A stretch of 58,199 nt of DNA from Polyangiaceae bacterium (GCA_029941785.1 JAPYTK010000009.1:1-58199), one strand, 5' to 3'. Positions 32,589 to 41,681 are shown, numbered from the stretch's first letter. The notes: generated from the sequence alone by a model not told the origin. Numbers and translations: made by a program.

Positions 32589-33620
32589 CTAAGGACTGGC
32601 GGGCGGGGCAGATGGGCTCGCGGGAGCATCCGGAGCCGGCGGAGGAGGTGGCGGCCGTCGCGTCACGCCAGCTTTCTTCTTTGAGATCGTGGCCTCGATC
32701 TGGTCGACGAGGTCGCGGACTTCGGCCGGGCTGAGCTTCAAGTCGAGGTGCAAGGTATCGTGGGCGCGGCGTAGTTGGATTTTCGTGATGAAGCGTCCGA
32801 ATCCGAACGAGCGAATGATCCGGCTGGTCGTTGCTTCGTCGAGTCCTTTGCTCAGGATGCCATGTACATTCTCGGCCGGCTTTTTCGATTGGAAGTGTGC
32901 CGTGACGCTAAGCCGTAGACCCGGACGCAAACTGAGCTCGGTGTCCAAGTCCAGGAGCTTGCCGAGGTTGGGATCCTCGCGCGCGAGTTTTTTGCGGAGC
33001 TTCGGATTGGATGTCCCGATGATGAAGGCGTCGCTGTGTCCGGCTGCCCGCTTGGCTCGCCACCTCACGGTGCGGCGGTCGAGCGAGGGTCGGGACCGCT
33101 GCAGTGCGGCCCTTAGGCTCGCCTCGTCTCCGGACACGACCATGTAGCGACCGCGAAAAGCCAGTTTGGGTCCCTTTGCCCGCGGGGTCACAAAATACTC
33201 GCCGTGCGCGGGCGTCGACTTTCTCGTCAGGGAAAATTTCTTGCGCATGCTGTCGAGGAGCTTGGCCCGGTTGATGGGGCCTTCCACGATGAGCACGAAG
33301 CTATCATCGTTGTCGGTGAACTGTTGTGGGAAGACGACGAGCAGGCTCTTGAGATGGCGGCGGACATCAAATCCGGTACGGTTCTGAATTTCGTCAAACT
33401 TGCGGTGAAGTTGCATCTCCTTGAGCAGTTGGCCGCCCAGTCGTCGGTAGAGGGTCGAGTTCTTGAGATGGTCGACGTCGATCCCCATCACCCCGAGCGG
33501 TTGGCCGCTCACGAATCGCATGGCCCCTTGCAAGTCTCCGGCGTTCGCGCGTAGCGACAACAGCGGTGTGGCCAACAGGGCCATCATCACCAGGAATTTT
33601 CGAACAACAGGACTGTGCAT
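32589..33620 (-). CDS. Exported protein of unknown function
   Basis: 343 residues. ATG 33620 is chosen because AGGAG lies 7 bases upstream and because it opens a normal signal peptide, MHSPVVRKFLVMMALLATPL, cut after RANA. The mature protein has alternating strands and helices (VMGIDVDHLKNSTLYRRLGG, HLKSLLVVFPQQF, GPINRAKLLDSMRKK, YMVVSGDEASLRAALQRS) as in DUF3352-like myxobacterial proteins, and a Pro-rich tail with PPPPPPAPDAPASP. No catalytic residues are evident. Convergent with the STN-domain lipoprotein gene. Confidence 0.7.
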   Translation of the reverse strand: MHSPVVRKFLVMMALLATPLLSLRANAGDLQGAMRFVSGQPLGVMGIDVDHLKNSTLYRRLGGQLLKEMQLHRKFDEIQNRTGFDVRRHLKSLLVVFPQQFTDNDDSFVLIVEGPINRAKLLDSMRKKFSLTRKSTPAHGEYFVTPRAKGPKLAFRGRYMVVSGDEASLRAALQRSRPSLDRRTVRWRAKRAAGHSDAFIIGTSNPKLRKKLAREDPNLGKLLDLDTELSLRPGLRLSVTAHFQSKKPAENVHGILSKGLDEATTSRIIRSFGFGRFITKIQLRRAHDTLHLDLKLSPAEVRDLVDQIEATISKKKAGVTRRPPPPPPAPDAPASPSAPPASP

Positions 33621-33777
33621 GCATTTGCTCCTAACCGTGGATGCTCGTCGGTCCGCGTCAGCATACATCCGGTCTTTTGAGGGTACTTCTGTTTGACGAG
33701 GGGGGGGCGTGATCCCTGCGACGAAAAACTGCTTCAGAAACTTTTCCAGCTGGGACAATGGTGCAACGGTCAGACCA

Positions 33778-33865
33778 TCGCAAGCACCGCCGAAAAGGTT
33801 CCGGGTTGGGACGCCTCAAAAGGGTGACGTGGTGATCCGTTGGGGTTCGACTCCCTGGCTTGCGA
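33778..33865 (+). other. tRNA-like element (acceptor-type stem plus T-arm), possibly degenerate
   Basis: The 380-bp gap 33621-33998 holds no convincing gene. It does hold TCGCAAGC at 33778 and GCTTGCGA ending at 33865, a perfect 8-bp inverted repeat. Directly inside its 3' arm lies TGGGGTTCGACTCCCTG, a T-arm with the canonical TTCGACT loop. The total length (88 nt) would suit a type II tRNA. A normal anticodon arm with U33 cannot be drawn from the central part, and no CCA follows. It may be a decayed tRNA, an attachment-site relic or another structured RNA. Confidence 0.35.
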
Positions 33866-33998
33866 CCGATCCACTTCGAATTTCCTTTTGGCTGCACGGA
33901 CGCTGTCTGTAGCGAGACCGGCCGCGGGCAACCGGCAATAGCGGTGCGCGGTGGTTTCGCGTCGACTTCGATTCATCAGTCTGTGGTATCGTTTGTCG

Positions 33999-34529
33999 AT
34001 GAGTGGGACGAAGCGAAGGGGTAGGGGCGTCGCCGCTCCCCTACGACGGTCCGGGAAGCTTTATTGGATGTTCGCCGTCGTTTCACTGTTGTGCGGCAGC
34101 GCATGTGGAGACGACGTCTCCACCCCGACGGGAAGTACCGTGAGCACTGGCGTGACTTCGGCCGGCGGTTCGAGCACTTCGGTGATGTCCTCGGCGAGTT
34201 CCTCGCTCGCCGGACCGGGTGGGGGCGGAGGGAGCGTGGTCCATTGTGATAACGCGAAGATCGATGGCATTTTGTCGCTCAGCCCCGATCTCGACAACGG
34301 TGAAGTGATGTTCGGCAAGAGCTGCGGCAAGGGAACGTGCCACGGCACGGATGGCGTGAGCGGCAACGGCCCGGATTTCGCGAACGTATTGACGAAGTAC
34401 GACGATTGCGGACTCTTGGGCGTCATGCTCAACGGCAAGAAGGGCATGATCAGCCTCACGCTGATCTACATGTCCGATCAGGACTTTCGCGATGCGTTTA
34501 CCTACGTGCGCGAGACGTTTTCGTTTTAG
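33999..34529 (+). CDS. Small c-type-cytochrome-like lipoprotein
   Basis: 176 residues from ATG 33999. A basic N-terminus and the hydrophobic stretch LYWMFAVVSLLCGSACGDD give a lipobox. A Ser/Thr/Gly linker follows. The C-terminal 90 residues read like a one-haem cytochrome c: GEVMFGKSCGKGTCHGTDGV, then GNGPDFANVLTKYDDCGLLG and late Met residues that could be the distal ligand. The haem site is spaced C-x4-CH rather than C-x2-CH, a variant known from some multihaem cytochromes. Whether it is haeminated is open. Confidence 0.65.
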   Translation: MSGTKRRGRGVAAPLRRSGKLYWMFAVVSLLCGSACGDDVSTPTGSTVSTGVTSAGGSSTSVMSSASSSLAGPGGGGGSVVHCDNAKIDGILSLSPDLDNGEVMFGKSCGKGTCHGTDGVSGNGPDFANVLTKYDDCGLLGVMLNGKKGMISLTLIYMSDQDFRDAFTYVRETFSF

Positions 34530-34665
34530 TCGTACGTTTCGCTCGTTGTCAGAGAGGTGCCGACGAGTCGACCTAATTGGTCGCCGCGTTTAAGCTATTT
34601 CGCGTGGCGAGGCGATGAGTTAGACTTGCATGTTGGCCAGATGTTTGGCCGAGCCCTTGGAGGTC

Positions 34666-36828
34666 ATGATGAATCGACGATTTGGTGTTCGCCTTGCGGT
34701 TGCCGTGGTGGTTTCGTTTTTCTTGGTGGTGCTCGTCTCCTCGCAGGATGCGCGAGCGTGTAGCGGAAGCCCTCCGCCGGCCGTGCCCTGCTCGCTTCAG
34801 ATGTCGTGCGGGTTCGCCTCAGCGAGGGTTTTCCCGCTCCCGACCGTGGCCATGTTTACGCAGACCAGCGCGGGCGTGAAGCTTAACGCCTTGGTCCACA
34901 TTTCCTCGTACAATCCCGATTGTCAAAGCTGTCCGGGGCTCGACAAATTGGTGTTCGACTTTCACGTCGACTGCTCCGGCTTGGTCGAGGTTCAGGGAGA
35001 TGGCGTCAACGACACCTTCGACCACACCTACGAAGTGCTCAATCCTCACTTGGGGATCAACAAGGTCGCGGTGGGTTTCAGTGTCGTGCTTTTCGACGCT
35101 TCGGAGTTCAACCAGACCAAACAACCGAAGTTTCAGAGCGGCGTGTGTGACGTCACGGCGACGGCGACCCTGCATCTGGACAACGGTGGCGAGATCCTGT
35201 CGACCTGCAAGGACGGCCAGGTGTGCTTCGTCCCGACGAAGACCAAGGGCAACGTGACCACGCCCCTCATCGAGATCATCGCTCTGGAGCCGGACTCCGA
35301 TGAGCCGGGCACCAACAACAGCATCGAATATCCGGGTGATCCGCAGGTCTTGCGCTACAAGATCATGAACCACGGCGGCACCGACTTCAATGGCACCCTG
35401 ACGGTGGATTCCGACAACGTGAACGTCAAGGCGGTCGCGAGCAATCTACCCGGGGGGGTCGATCCGAACACCTTCACCTTTGGACTGTCCGAAGGAGACG
35501 GCGATGATTTCGTGGTGGGCCAGTCGGTGACTGGAGGCGCCGACGAGTGTTTGCCCTTGCCCGACCAACCCGGCCAGAGCATCGGACCGGCGACGACCGC
35601 CACCTTCCCGGCCATCCCCCCGGGGGGGGTCTTCATCTTCGAGATCTATGCCGCGAGCTGGGGCAACTGTGGTGATGGGAGCTGCTCACAGGCCGCGTTG
35701 AGCGTCGTCGGAACTCTCGACTCCATACCGATCAAGCTTTGCTTGACCGGCAATTTCATGACGTCGGCGACAACCGAGGCGACCGGCAACACCTGCACCG
35801 GCCAGGCGACCTCGCCGGCGGGTGGCGTCGCCTGCAGCAACGCGGGTCAACAAAACCAGGCGACCGACTGCGAAGAGGATCCGGAGTGTGATCCCAACAT
35901 GCCGCTGGCGGGCCGGCTCCATTGGCCAAGCGCAAGTCAGGCGAAGAGCAAGCCGCCCGTGCTCGCACCGCCTCTGAACGAGAAGCCGGTCAAGGAGGGG
36001 TTTGCCGGAGCGGTGTTCACCCTCAAGGGAGACAAGGACAAACTGTACGTCATCAAGTCCGGGGAGACCAAGAGCAGCAAACCGAAAACCAGTACGGTGG
36101 CGGATCTGCGCGTCGATCACAACCTCACGCGCGTGACCGAGGAGATCAAGCTCGATAGCGTGGTCGCAAAGGACGACAAGGTCACGCTCAAGGTGCCCTT
36201 TGTGCTTGTGCAGAAGATCGACGGAAAGCCCTCCACGCCGACGATGACGGTTGGCAGCAAGACCACACCGGGAAGCGAGGCGGTCCATACCTTCATCGCA
36301 TTGAGCGATGTCCACATCGACACCAAGCCGGGCTTGCGGACCGAGTTGATGTCGCAGGTGTCGGCTTGGATGTACGACGAGCAGGCCGACAAGCTCATCC
36401 CAGCGCCGCTCCAGCCGGTCGATTTCAAGACGACGGAGTCGGGGATGGAACTGGAGTTCGATTTGACGGCGCCGATCGAAGGGGACGATTTGCGTCTCTC
36501 CTACGATTTCCGCTCCTTCTCGCGTGAGGATTACGAACAAGAGTGTGACGATCGCACGGACAACGACAACGACGGCAAGACGGATTGTGACGATCCGGAT
36601 TGCGACGGTCATCCTGCCTGCGACGATCCGACCAGCGGGGCGGGAGGCGCCGGTGCCGGTGGCGGCGACGCGAGCAGTGGGGCCGGTGGCGACGCCAACG
36701 GCGCAACTCCCACGGATGATGATGGCTGCAGCTGCGGTCTCGTCGGCTCACCGCGCGGCGACCAACCGCTCGCGGGACTCGCCTTCTTGCTGCTCGGCTT
36801 CGTGTCCTTGCGGCGGAGGCGAAGCTGA
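34666..36828 (+). CDS. Secreted protein with MYXO-CTERM anchor
   Basis: 720 residues from ATG 34666 (or 34669), preceded by TTGGAGG. The signal peptide ends near ARACSG. The body is beta-rich and Cys-containing, with segments such as DPQVLRYKIMNHGGTDFNG that look like Ig-like or CARDB-type repeats. Near the end are a DG-rich cluster, ECDDRTDNDNDGKTDCDDPD, and a Gly/Ala linker. The terminus DDGCSCGLVGSPRG, a hydrophobic helix AGLAFLLLGFVSL, and RRRRS form the MYXO-CTERM sorting signal, which marks proteins for surface processing in myxobacteria. It is transcribed with the dihaem peroxidase 17 bp downstream. Confidence 0.85.
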   Translation: MMNRRFGVRLAVAVVVSFFLVVLVSSQDARACSGSPPPAVPCSLQMSCGFASARVFPLPTVAMFTQTSAGVKLNALVHISSYNPDCQSCPGLDKLVFDFHVDCSGLVEVQGDGVNDTFDHTYEVLNPHLGINKVAVGFSVVLFDASEFNQTKQPKFQSGVCDVTATATLHLDNGGEILSTCKDGQVCFVPTKTKGNVTTPLIEIIALEPDSDEPGTNNSIEYPGDPQVLRYKIMNHGGTDFNGTLTVDSDNVNVKAVASNLPGGVDPNTFTFGLSEGDGDDFVVGQSVTGGADECLPLPDQPGQSIGPATTATFPAIPPGGVFIFEIYAASWGNCGDGSCSQAALSVVGTLDSIPIKLCLTGNFMTSATTEATGNTCTGQATSPAGGVACSNAGQQNQATDCEEDPECDPNMPLAGRLHWPSASQAKSKPPVLAPPLNEKPVKEGFAGAVFTLKGDKDKLYVIKSGETKSSKPKTSTVADLRVDHNLTRVTEEIKLDSVVAKDDKVTLKVPFVLVQKIDGKPSTPTMTVGSKTTPGSEAVHTFIALSDVHIDTKPGLRTELMSQVSAWMYDEQADKLIPAPLQPVDFKTTESGMELEFDLTAPIEGDDLRLSYDFRSFSREDYEQECDDRTDNDNDGKTDCDDPDCDGHPACDDPTSGAGGAGAGGGDASSGAGGDANGATPTDDDGCSCGLVGSPRGDQPLAGLAFLLLGFVSLRRRRS

Positions 36829-36844
36829 GCTGAGGGCGTGAGCT

Positions 36845-38251
36845 ATGCGGTATGCCCTGATCGCGCGCTCGCTCGTCGCGGCGGCGGCCATCGGGTCGTT
36901 CGTCGCGTGCGGCGGCGTCTCTTCCGATCCGGTCGCTGAGGACGTCGGAGGCCTGCGCGCGCTGATCGAAGAGCGTGGCATCGCCCCGCTGGTGCCGGTC
37001 GAATTTGGACGGCATGAGCAGCGCGAGCTGGGCCGGATGTTGTTCTTCGATCCGATCCTCAGCGGGAATCGCGATCAGGCTTGCGCGACCTGCCACCACC
37101 CCTCCCACGGGAGCAGCGACGGTCGCTCCTTATCGGTGGGGACCAAGGCGATCATCGTCGATGGAGTACGGCTTCCGGGGCCGGACCACACCTTTACTCC
37201 CCGCAACGCCATGGGCCTCTGGGATCTGGCGCAGCGCGAGCCGCCGGATCACCGCGGCGGGTTCTGGGATCGCCGGGTGGTGCGAGAAGAGGACCGTTTC
37301 GTTTTGTACGACATCGGTTACGAGACGAGTCATGTGCCGCGCCTCGTCTTGCCGGAGCCGCTCGATTCCCTCGTGGCCGCGGTCGCGATGTTGCCGGTGC
37401 TCGATCGTGACGAGATGCGGGGCGAGGTCGGCGAGCTTGCCATCGATGGCAGCGACAACGAGCTCGCCAAGATTTTCGACAGCGATTTTGAGGGTATTTG
37501 GACGGGGCTGATGAAGCGTCTGCTCGCGATCGAGACCTATCAGCAGGGCTTCGCGGCAGCCTATCCTGATGTGGCGGAGGAGGAGCTTCACTTTGCCCAC
37601 GCCGCGAACGCGATCGGTGCCTTCATCCAGGCGGAGTTTCAATCGACGGATACTCCATGGGATCAGTTCCTGAATGGTGAGGACGACGCACTGCAGCATG
37701 CCGCGATCCGTGGGGCTCGGCTCTTCTTTGGGCGTGCGGAGTGCGGGGCTTGCCACGCCGACACCTTGCTTGGTGATGACGATGTTCACAACTACGCGGT
37801 CCGACCGATGACGACCGGGCCGAAGAGCGATTTTGAGGATGTTGATCTGGGGGCGGCTTTGCGGACCAACGGCGGCGAAGAGGATCGCTACGCCTTCCGC
37901 ACGCCGTCGCTTCGTAACGTGGAGCATACCGGCCCGTGGATGCACAACGGCTGTTACACCAGCCTGGAGGCGGTGGTCCGGCACAAGCGCGATCCGCTCG
38001 CCGCGCTGGGGGACTACGACAAGGCACAATTGGCTCCGGAGTTTCGCATGCAGGTTCACGGTGGCGACGAGGTGCTGGATGACGTCGCGGCGCGGCTCGG
38101 GGAAGACGTGCCACGTGAAATCGCTCTCAGCGAAACGGAGGTGGGCGAGCTGGTCACCTTCCTGCGGGCGCTGAGTTCGCCTCGGATCGCGACCATCGAG
38201 TCCTTGATCCCGGACGAGGTGCCGAGCGGACTGCAGCTGACCGAGCCGTGA
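36845..38251 (+). CDS. Dihaem cytochrome c peroxidase / MauG-family lipoprotein
   Basis: 468 residues. The signal ends in a lipobox (FVACGG). Two haem-c sites are visible: CATCHHP near residue 80 and CGACHAD near residue 300. The order, EFGRHEQRELGRMLFFDPIL, then SGNRDQACATCHHPSHG, and the C-terminal YAFRTPSLRNVEHTGPWMHNG, is that of bacterial cytochrome c peroxidases and MauG. The enzyme reduces hydrogen peroxide or oxidises a protein or metal substrate in the periplasm, taking electrons from a small cytochrome. The C-x4-CH cytochrome three genes upstream is a possible partner. Ends 6 bp before the convergent receptor gene. Confidence 0.92.
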   Translation: MRYALIARSLVAAAAIGSFVACGGVSSDPVAEDVGGLRALIEERGIAPLVPVEFGRHEQRELGRMLFFDPILSGNRDQACATCHHPSHGSSDGRSLSVGTKAIIVDGVRLPGPDHTFTPRNAMGLWDLAQREPPDHRGGFWDRRVVREEDRFVLYDIGYETSHVPRLVLPEPLDSLVAAVAMLPVLDRDEMRGEVGELAIDGSDNELAKIFDSDFEGIWTGLMKRLLAIETYQQGFAAAYPDVAEEELHFAHAANAIGAFIQAEFQSTDTPWDQFLNGEDDALQHAAIRGARLFFGRAECGACHADTLLGDDDVHNYAVRPMTTGPKSDFEDVDLGAALRTNGGEEDRYAFRTPSLRNVEHTGPWMHNGCYTSLEAVVRHKRDPLAALGDYDKAQLAPEFRMQVHGGDEVLDDVAARLGEDVPREIALSETEVGELVTFLRALSSPRIATIESLIPDEVPSGLQLTEP

Positions 38252-38257
38252 CGCGCG

Positions 38258-40492
38258 TCAGTCGTCCTTGGCGTAATCGTAACGAAGCCCGAAGATGATT
38301 TGACGAAAGCCGGCGGCGAAAATGCCCTCGGGGCGACGTGAAATGATGAAGGGCCTGTCGAGCAAGTCCTTGATCGCGAGGGTCGCCGTCAGTCCGCTGC
38401 CGGCGTGACGGTAGCGCAGGTTTGCGTCGAGGCGGTGGTAGGCGTCGAGCCGACCGGTCCGTCCGGTGACGTCTTCGGCGAGGGTTTCCATGTCGTCGGT
38501 ATACTGAGCACCCACGTAACTGTAAGCGAGTTGTGCACCCGCGCCGAGGGCGTGTCCGAGATCGAGAAGCAGGTGGAGGAGATGGTTCGGCGCGTAGGGG
38601 AGTTGCCGGCCGTCGCTCTGGCCTCCGACGAACTGCGCCCGCATCAGGGTGTAGCGCGCGCCGAGATCGAGGAGGGCCCCGCGTCCGATGAGGTGGCCGA
38701 CGGACATCTTCGCCTCGCTTTCCATTCCGATCTGCCGGGTCGCTCCGCCGTTGGTCAGCGTCGTCCGATCGCCCAAACTCGCAGGAACGATTTGGTTGAA
38801 ATAGTGACTGAGAAATCCCGTGAGGTGAAGGCGCCATCGTCGGCGATTCTTGAGTCGAACGCCGGCCTCGTAGGATAAGCTCTTTTCTTCATCGAGGTCG
38901 ACGGTCGCGCCGTCGGCGCGGATGGAGCTCACGGCCCGCGGCGGCGCGAAGCCGAGGTGCAGTCCTGCGAAACCATGCATACTCGGCTTGCCCACCGTCA
39001 TGCCGATCCCTGGGACCCAGGCGACGATTTCGCTGTCTCCCGTGGTGGTGACATCCTCGGCGCCTTCGGCTGTGGGCTGGCGGTCGATGCGTCGATCGTA
39101 CCGGGCGTATTCGAATCGGATCCCCGGCGTGACGAGAATGGTCTCGTCGCGAAAGGCCATGCGGTCTTGTATGTAGGCGGCCGTGGCCAGGGTGGAGCGG
39201 GTTTCGTCGAGAACCAAGGCGCCGGAGTCGCTCGTGAGCTTCGTCCCGGCGCGTTGTTCGTAGTGTGCGCGTTCGCCGAGCACCCGCGTGCCGAGGTCGA
39301 TGGTGTGCTGCACCGGGCCCGTCGCAAACCGGAATTCCGCCCGCGGTTCGATCCCCGCGACCTCGTAGTGACGGTCGAGGACACGATGACTGGGCTCGAA
39401 GTACAGCGCCCCTTTCGGCACGCTCGGATCGCCTACGATGCGGGTATAGTGAACGCCTTGAACCGGGAAGCGGACATAATCTTGGCGACGCCATGTTCGC
39501 CCGAGCGTGTAGGCGTAGGCGAGCGTCTTGAGGGAGAGGGTGTCGTTGAAGCGATGCTCATGTACGAGCGAGGCATGATACCGACGGAGCTTGGTCTGGT
39601 TGTTCGGTGCGAGTGTTGGGCGTCGTGGATCGGCGGCGAACATCGCTGAGTTAAGACCCACGTCGTCGGCATCTGCGGCCGCGTCGTGAATGCCCATCTT
39701 GAGGGTGGCTCGACCGGTGTGACTGGTCGGAAAGTCCAGCTTGCCGAAGCTGTCGATGGTGCGGAAGCCTTGCTCGCGAAAACCATCGCCCCGGCGGAAG
39801 AGGATCTGCGCGAGATAGCCGACCTCCCCGTGACGGTCGCCGTAACGGGCCAGCGCGTGAACGAATCCACGTTGCCCGCCTCTGGCCTCCAATCGTGCCT
39901 CGCGCCGCCACGGCGCATGGGGGGTGATGAAGTTGACGACGCCGCCTACCGTTTGCGGCCCGAAGAGAATATTGCCGCTGCCCTTGACGACCTCGACGCC
40001 TACCCAGCGCTGCGCTGGTGGTGCCCAATACAGATCTGGCTCCGCGTAGGGATTGTTGCCGATGGGCACACCATCCTCGAGCAACAGCACCCGTCGACTT
40101 CGTCCTGGGTCGAGGCCACGAATACCGATGTCGAGTCGGCTCCCCGCACCTGCATCTTGCCGAACGTGAAAGCCCGGCAGACGGCGCAAGATTTCGGCTG
40201 CGTCCTGGGGTGCGGCTCGAGTGATCTCGTCGCGCGTGAGCACCGTCCCGGACCCCGGTACTTTCTGCATCGAGTCGGCCCGATCGCCGATGACCCGGAC
40301 CTCAATGACCTCTCTGGGTTCGGGGCCAGGACCCAGCTCGATCTCGGCTACCGGCCCGGCGGGGGAGGAATTTGCGCGGGCTGCCCCGGGATGCGCCTTG
40401 TCCGTGTCTTCGGTTACCGGATCCGCAGCGGCTGCAGGCACACTGCACAGGGTGAGCACGGCGACGGCGGGCCATCTCATGGCGCTTTGCAT
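38258..40492 (-). CDS. TonB-dependent outer-membrane receptor
   Basis: 744 residues from ATG 40492; the longer frame is rejected because the upstream part is a frame-shadow of the lipoprotein gene. The signal MRWPAVAVLTLCSVPAAAAD is followed by a plug domain: GTVLTRDEITRAAPQDAAEI, LRRLPGFHVRQDAGAGSRLD, RRVLLLEDGVPI, VVKGSGNILFGPQTVGGVVN. About 22 amphipathic strands follow, and the last reads IIFGLRYDYAKDD. The Asp-rich terminus is less typical than an aromatic ending. It resembles FecA/CirA-type siderophore receptors; the ligand is unknown. It overlaps the upstream lipoprotein gene by 16 bp. Confidence 0.9.
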   Translation of the reverse strand: MQSAMRWPAVAVLTLCSVPAAAADPVTEDTDKAHPGAARANSSPAGPVAEIELGPGPEPREVIEVRVIGDRADSMQKVPGSGTVLTRDEITRAAPQDAAEILRRLPGFHVRQDAGAGSRLDIGIRGLDPGRSRRVLLLEDGVPIGNNPYAEPDLYWAPPAQRWVGVEVVKGSGNILFGPQTVGGVVNFITPHAPWRREARLEARGGQRGFVHALARYGDRHGEVGYLAQILFRRGDGFREQGFRTIDSFGKLDFPTSHTGRATLKMGIHDAAADADDVGLNSAMFAADPRRPTLAPNNQTKLRRYHASLVHEHRFNDTLSLKTLAYAYTLGRTWRRQDYVRFPVQGVHYTRIVGDPSVPKGALYFEPSHRVLDRHYEVAGIEPRAEFRFATGPVQHTIDLGTRVLGERAHYEQRAGTKLTSDSGALVLDETRSTLATAAYIQDRMAFRDETILVTPGIRFEYARYDRRIDRQPTAEGAEDVTTTGDSEIVAWVPGIGMTVGKPSMHGFAGLHLGFAPPRAVSSIRADGATVDLDEEKSLSYEAGVRLKNRRRWRLHLTGFLSHYFNQIVPASLGDRTTLTNGGATRQIGMESEAKMSVGHLIGRGALLDLGARYTLMRAQFVGGQSDGRQLPYAPNHLLHLLLDLGHALGAGAQLAYSYVGAQYTDDMETLAEDVTGRTGRLDAYHRLDANLRYRHAGSGLTATLAIKDLLDRPFIISRRPEGIFAAGFRQIIFGLRYDYAKDD

Positions 40493-40917
40493 ATCCCCAT
40501 GTTGTTGCACCCTGGGGAGGGGGCAGGGCAGTCGCCATCGCCGTCGCAAGGCTTGGTGCAGTGCGGCCCCTTGGCATTGAACGGATAGCATAGACCGGTT
40601 TCGCACTGGCCGTCGTCGTTGCAGGGGGCCATGAGCGGAAGAAGCGCCGCGCCACCTTGGCCGCCCGCCCCGCCCGTCGTTGCGTAACTGCTCGCTCCCG
40701 CTCCTCCGTCGAGGCCGGGCGTTTTGCCATCGCACACGCAGGCCCCGTAACGACTTTCGGTGCAGCGCATGTACCCGACCGTGTCCCCGCATGAACAACC
40801 GAGATATTCGCCGTCGTAACAGGCGGGCGCTCCGCGTACGCAGGCGACGAAGAGCCATATCGAGGCGATGACGCTGACGGCGAATCTCAGTGTCGAATGC
40901 GAGAGCGGCGAAAGCAT
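40477..40917 (-). CDS. Cys-rich lipoprotein coupled to the TonB receptor
   Basis: 146 residues from ATG 40917. The signal STLRFAVSVIASIWLFVACV has the lipobox FVAC. The mature part holds a Cys module, CYDGEYLGCSCGDTVGYMRC, with CVCDGK following, then a Gly/Ala linker and a second module, CNDDGQCETGLCYPFN with CTKPCDGDGDCP. These EGF- or dickkopf-like Cys patterns recur in myxobacterial surface lipoproteins. Its stop lies inside the start of the TonB receptor, so the two are expressed together; the protein may help capture the ligand. Confidence 0.78.
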   Translation of the reverse strand: MLSPLSHSTLRFAVSVIASIWLFVACVRGAPACYDGEYLGCSCGDTVGYMRCTESRYGACVCDGKTPGLDGGAGASSYATTGGAGGQGGAALLPLMAPCNDDGQCETGLCYPFNAKGPHCTKPCDGDGDCPAPSPGCNNMGICKAP

Positions 40918-41049
40918 CGGCGTTGGGGTGGCTATCCTTTCCGGTTGTTCCAATTGTAACCGATGGCGAAGGAGCGTCCAGCCTCGACGTTCGTTGGGGA
41001 CGCGACATCGAATCTGGGCTAGAACCACGTTCTCATTTAGGAGGTTGCC

Positions 41050-41631
41050 ATGGTTCGTATGATTAGACGCACGCTTTTTGCCCTTTTGACTGTCAGCACG
41101 GTGGTGGCCTTGTTGTCTACGGCGGGGTGCAAGCCGACGACCAAGGGAGAGACGCAGAAGTTCTCGCGTCACAAGGAGGCCGTGGCGGAGTATTCCGGGC
41201 GCTGGCCTGGTTTCAAGTCCGTGCTCCAAGCCAGCTTGAAGAAGGCGACCGAAGAGATGAAGGCGGCGAAGGAGGTTTCAGGAGACGAGAAGAAGGCCGA
41301 GGCCATGAAGGAGGCCAACGAGACCATCTCGAAGCTCACGAACAGACTCGGAGAGGTCAAATACAAGTCCGAGGGGATCGAAAAACTCATCACGAAGCTG
41401 AACAAGCTGAGGCTCAAGAAGTCGAAGAGCAAGGACCGGAAGAAGGCTGTCAAGAGAGCACGCAAGTCGCTCGAAGAAGTTGACGAAGCGATGAAGGCGG
41501 CCAAGCCTGGAACCGAATCTGAGGCGATGGCGGCGGTCAAGCCTCTCATCTCCAAATTGATCTCCGCCAGGGGTTCGGCCAATCGGGCCCACAAGGCGCT
41601 CGGCGGAAAGAAATCGAAGAAAAAGAAGTAG
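41050..41631 (+). CDS. Lys/Glu-rich coiled-coil lipoprotein
   Basis: 193 residues with a strong ribosome-binding sequence AGGAGG ahead of ATG 41050. The signal MIRRTLFALLTVSTVVALLS ends in TAGC, a lipobox. Residues 40-185 are alpha-helical with Lys, Glu and Ala in heptad-like spacing (LKKATEEMKAAKEVSGDEKK, EEVDEAMKAAKPG), and the tail is poly-basic (KKSKKKK). The basic tail may bind peptidoglycan or an acidic polymer. Divergent from the TonB receptor pair. Confidence 0.75.
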   Translation: MVRMIRRTLFALLTVSTVVALLSTAGCKPTTKGETQKFSRHKEAVAEYSGRWPGFKSVLQASLKKATEEMKAAKEVSGDEKKAEAMKEANETISKLTNRLGEVKYKSEGIEKLITKLNKLRLKKSKSKDRKKAVKRARKSLEEVDEAMKAAKPGTESEAMAAVKPLISKLISARGSANRAHKALGGKKSKKKK

Positions 41632-41663
41632 ACCGACGAGACCGCCAGCAGGGAGGTCCATGA

Positions 41664-41679
41664 GCCCGCGCGCGCGGGC
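41664..41679. terminator. Bidirectional hairpin between convergent genes
   Basis: GCCCGCG-CG-CGCGGGC is a perfect inverted repeat of 16 bp, flanked by GAGG and CCTC that could extend the stem after an unpaired gap. It lies in the 50-bp space between two convergent stops. No T-run is present, so termination would be weak or Rho-assisted. Confidence 0.5.
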
Positions 41680-41681
41680 CT

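Noticed and set aside
33778-33865. Calling the tRNA-like element a tRNA-Sec gene
   Set aside because: Despite the 8-bp closing stem, a TCA anticodon loop with U33 cannot be drawn and no CCA follows.
33709-33912. Short plus-strand open frame of 67 codons
   Set aside because: It covers the tRNA-like element and its product has no protein-like pattern; no ribosome-binding sequence precedes it.
40493-41008. Longer start for the TonB receptor
   Set aside because: This part is another frame of the Cys-rich lipoprotein gene and lacks a signal peptide at its start; ATG 40492 opens a proper one.
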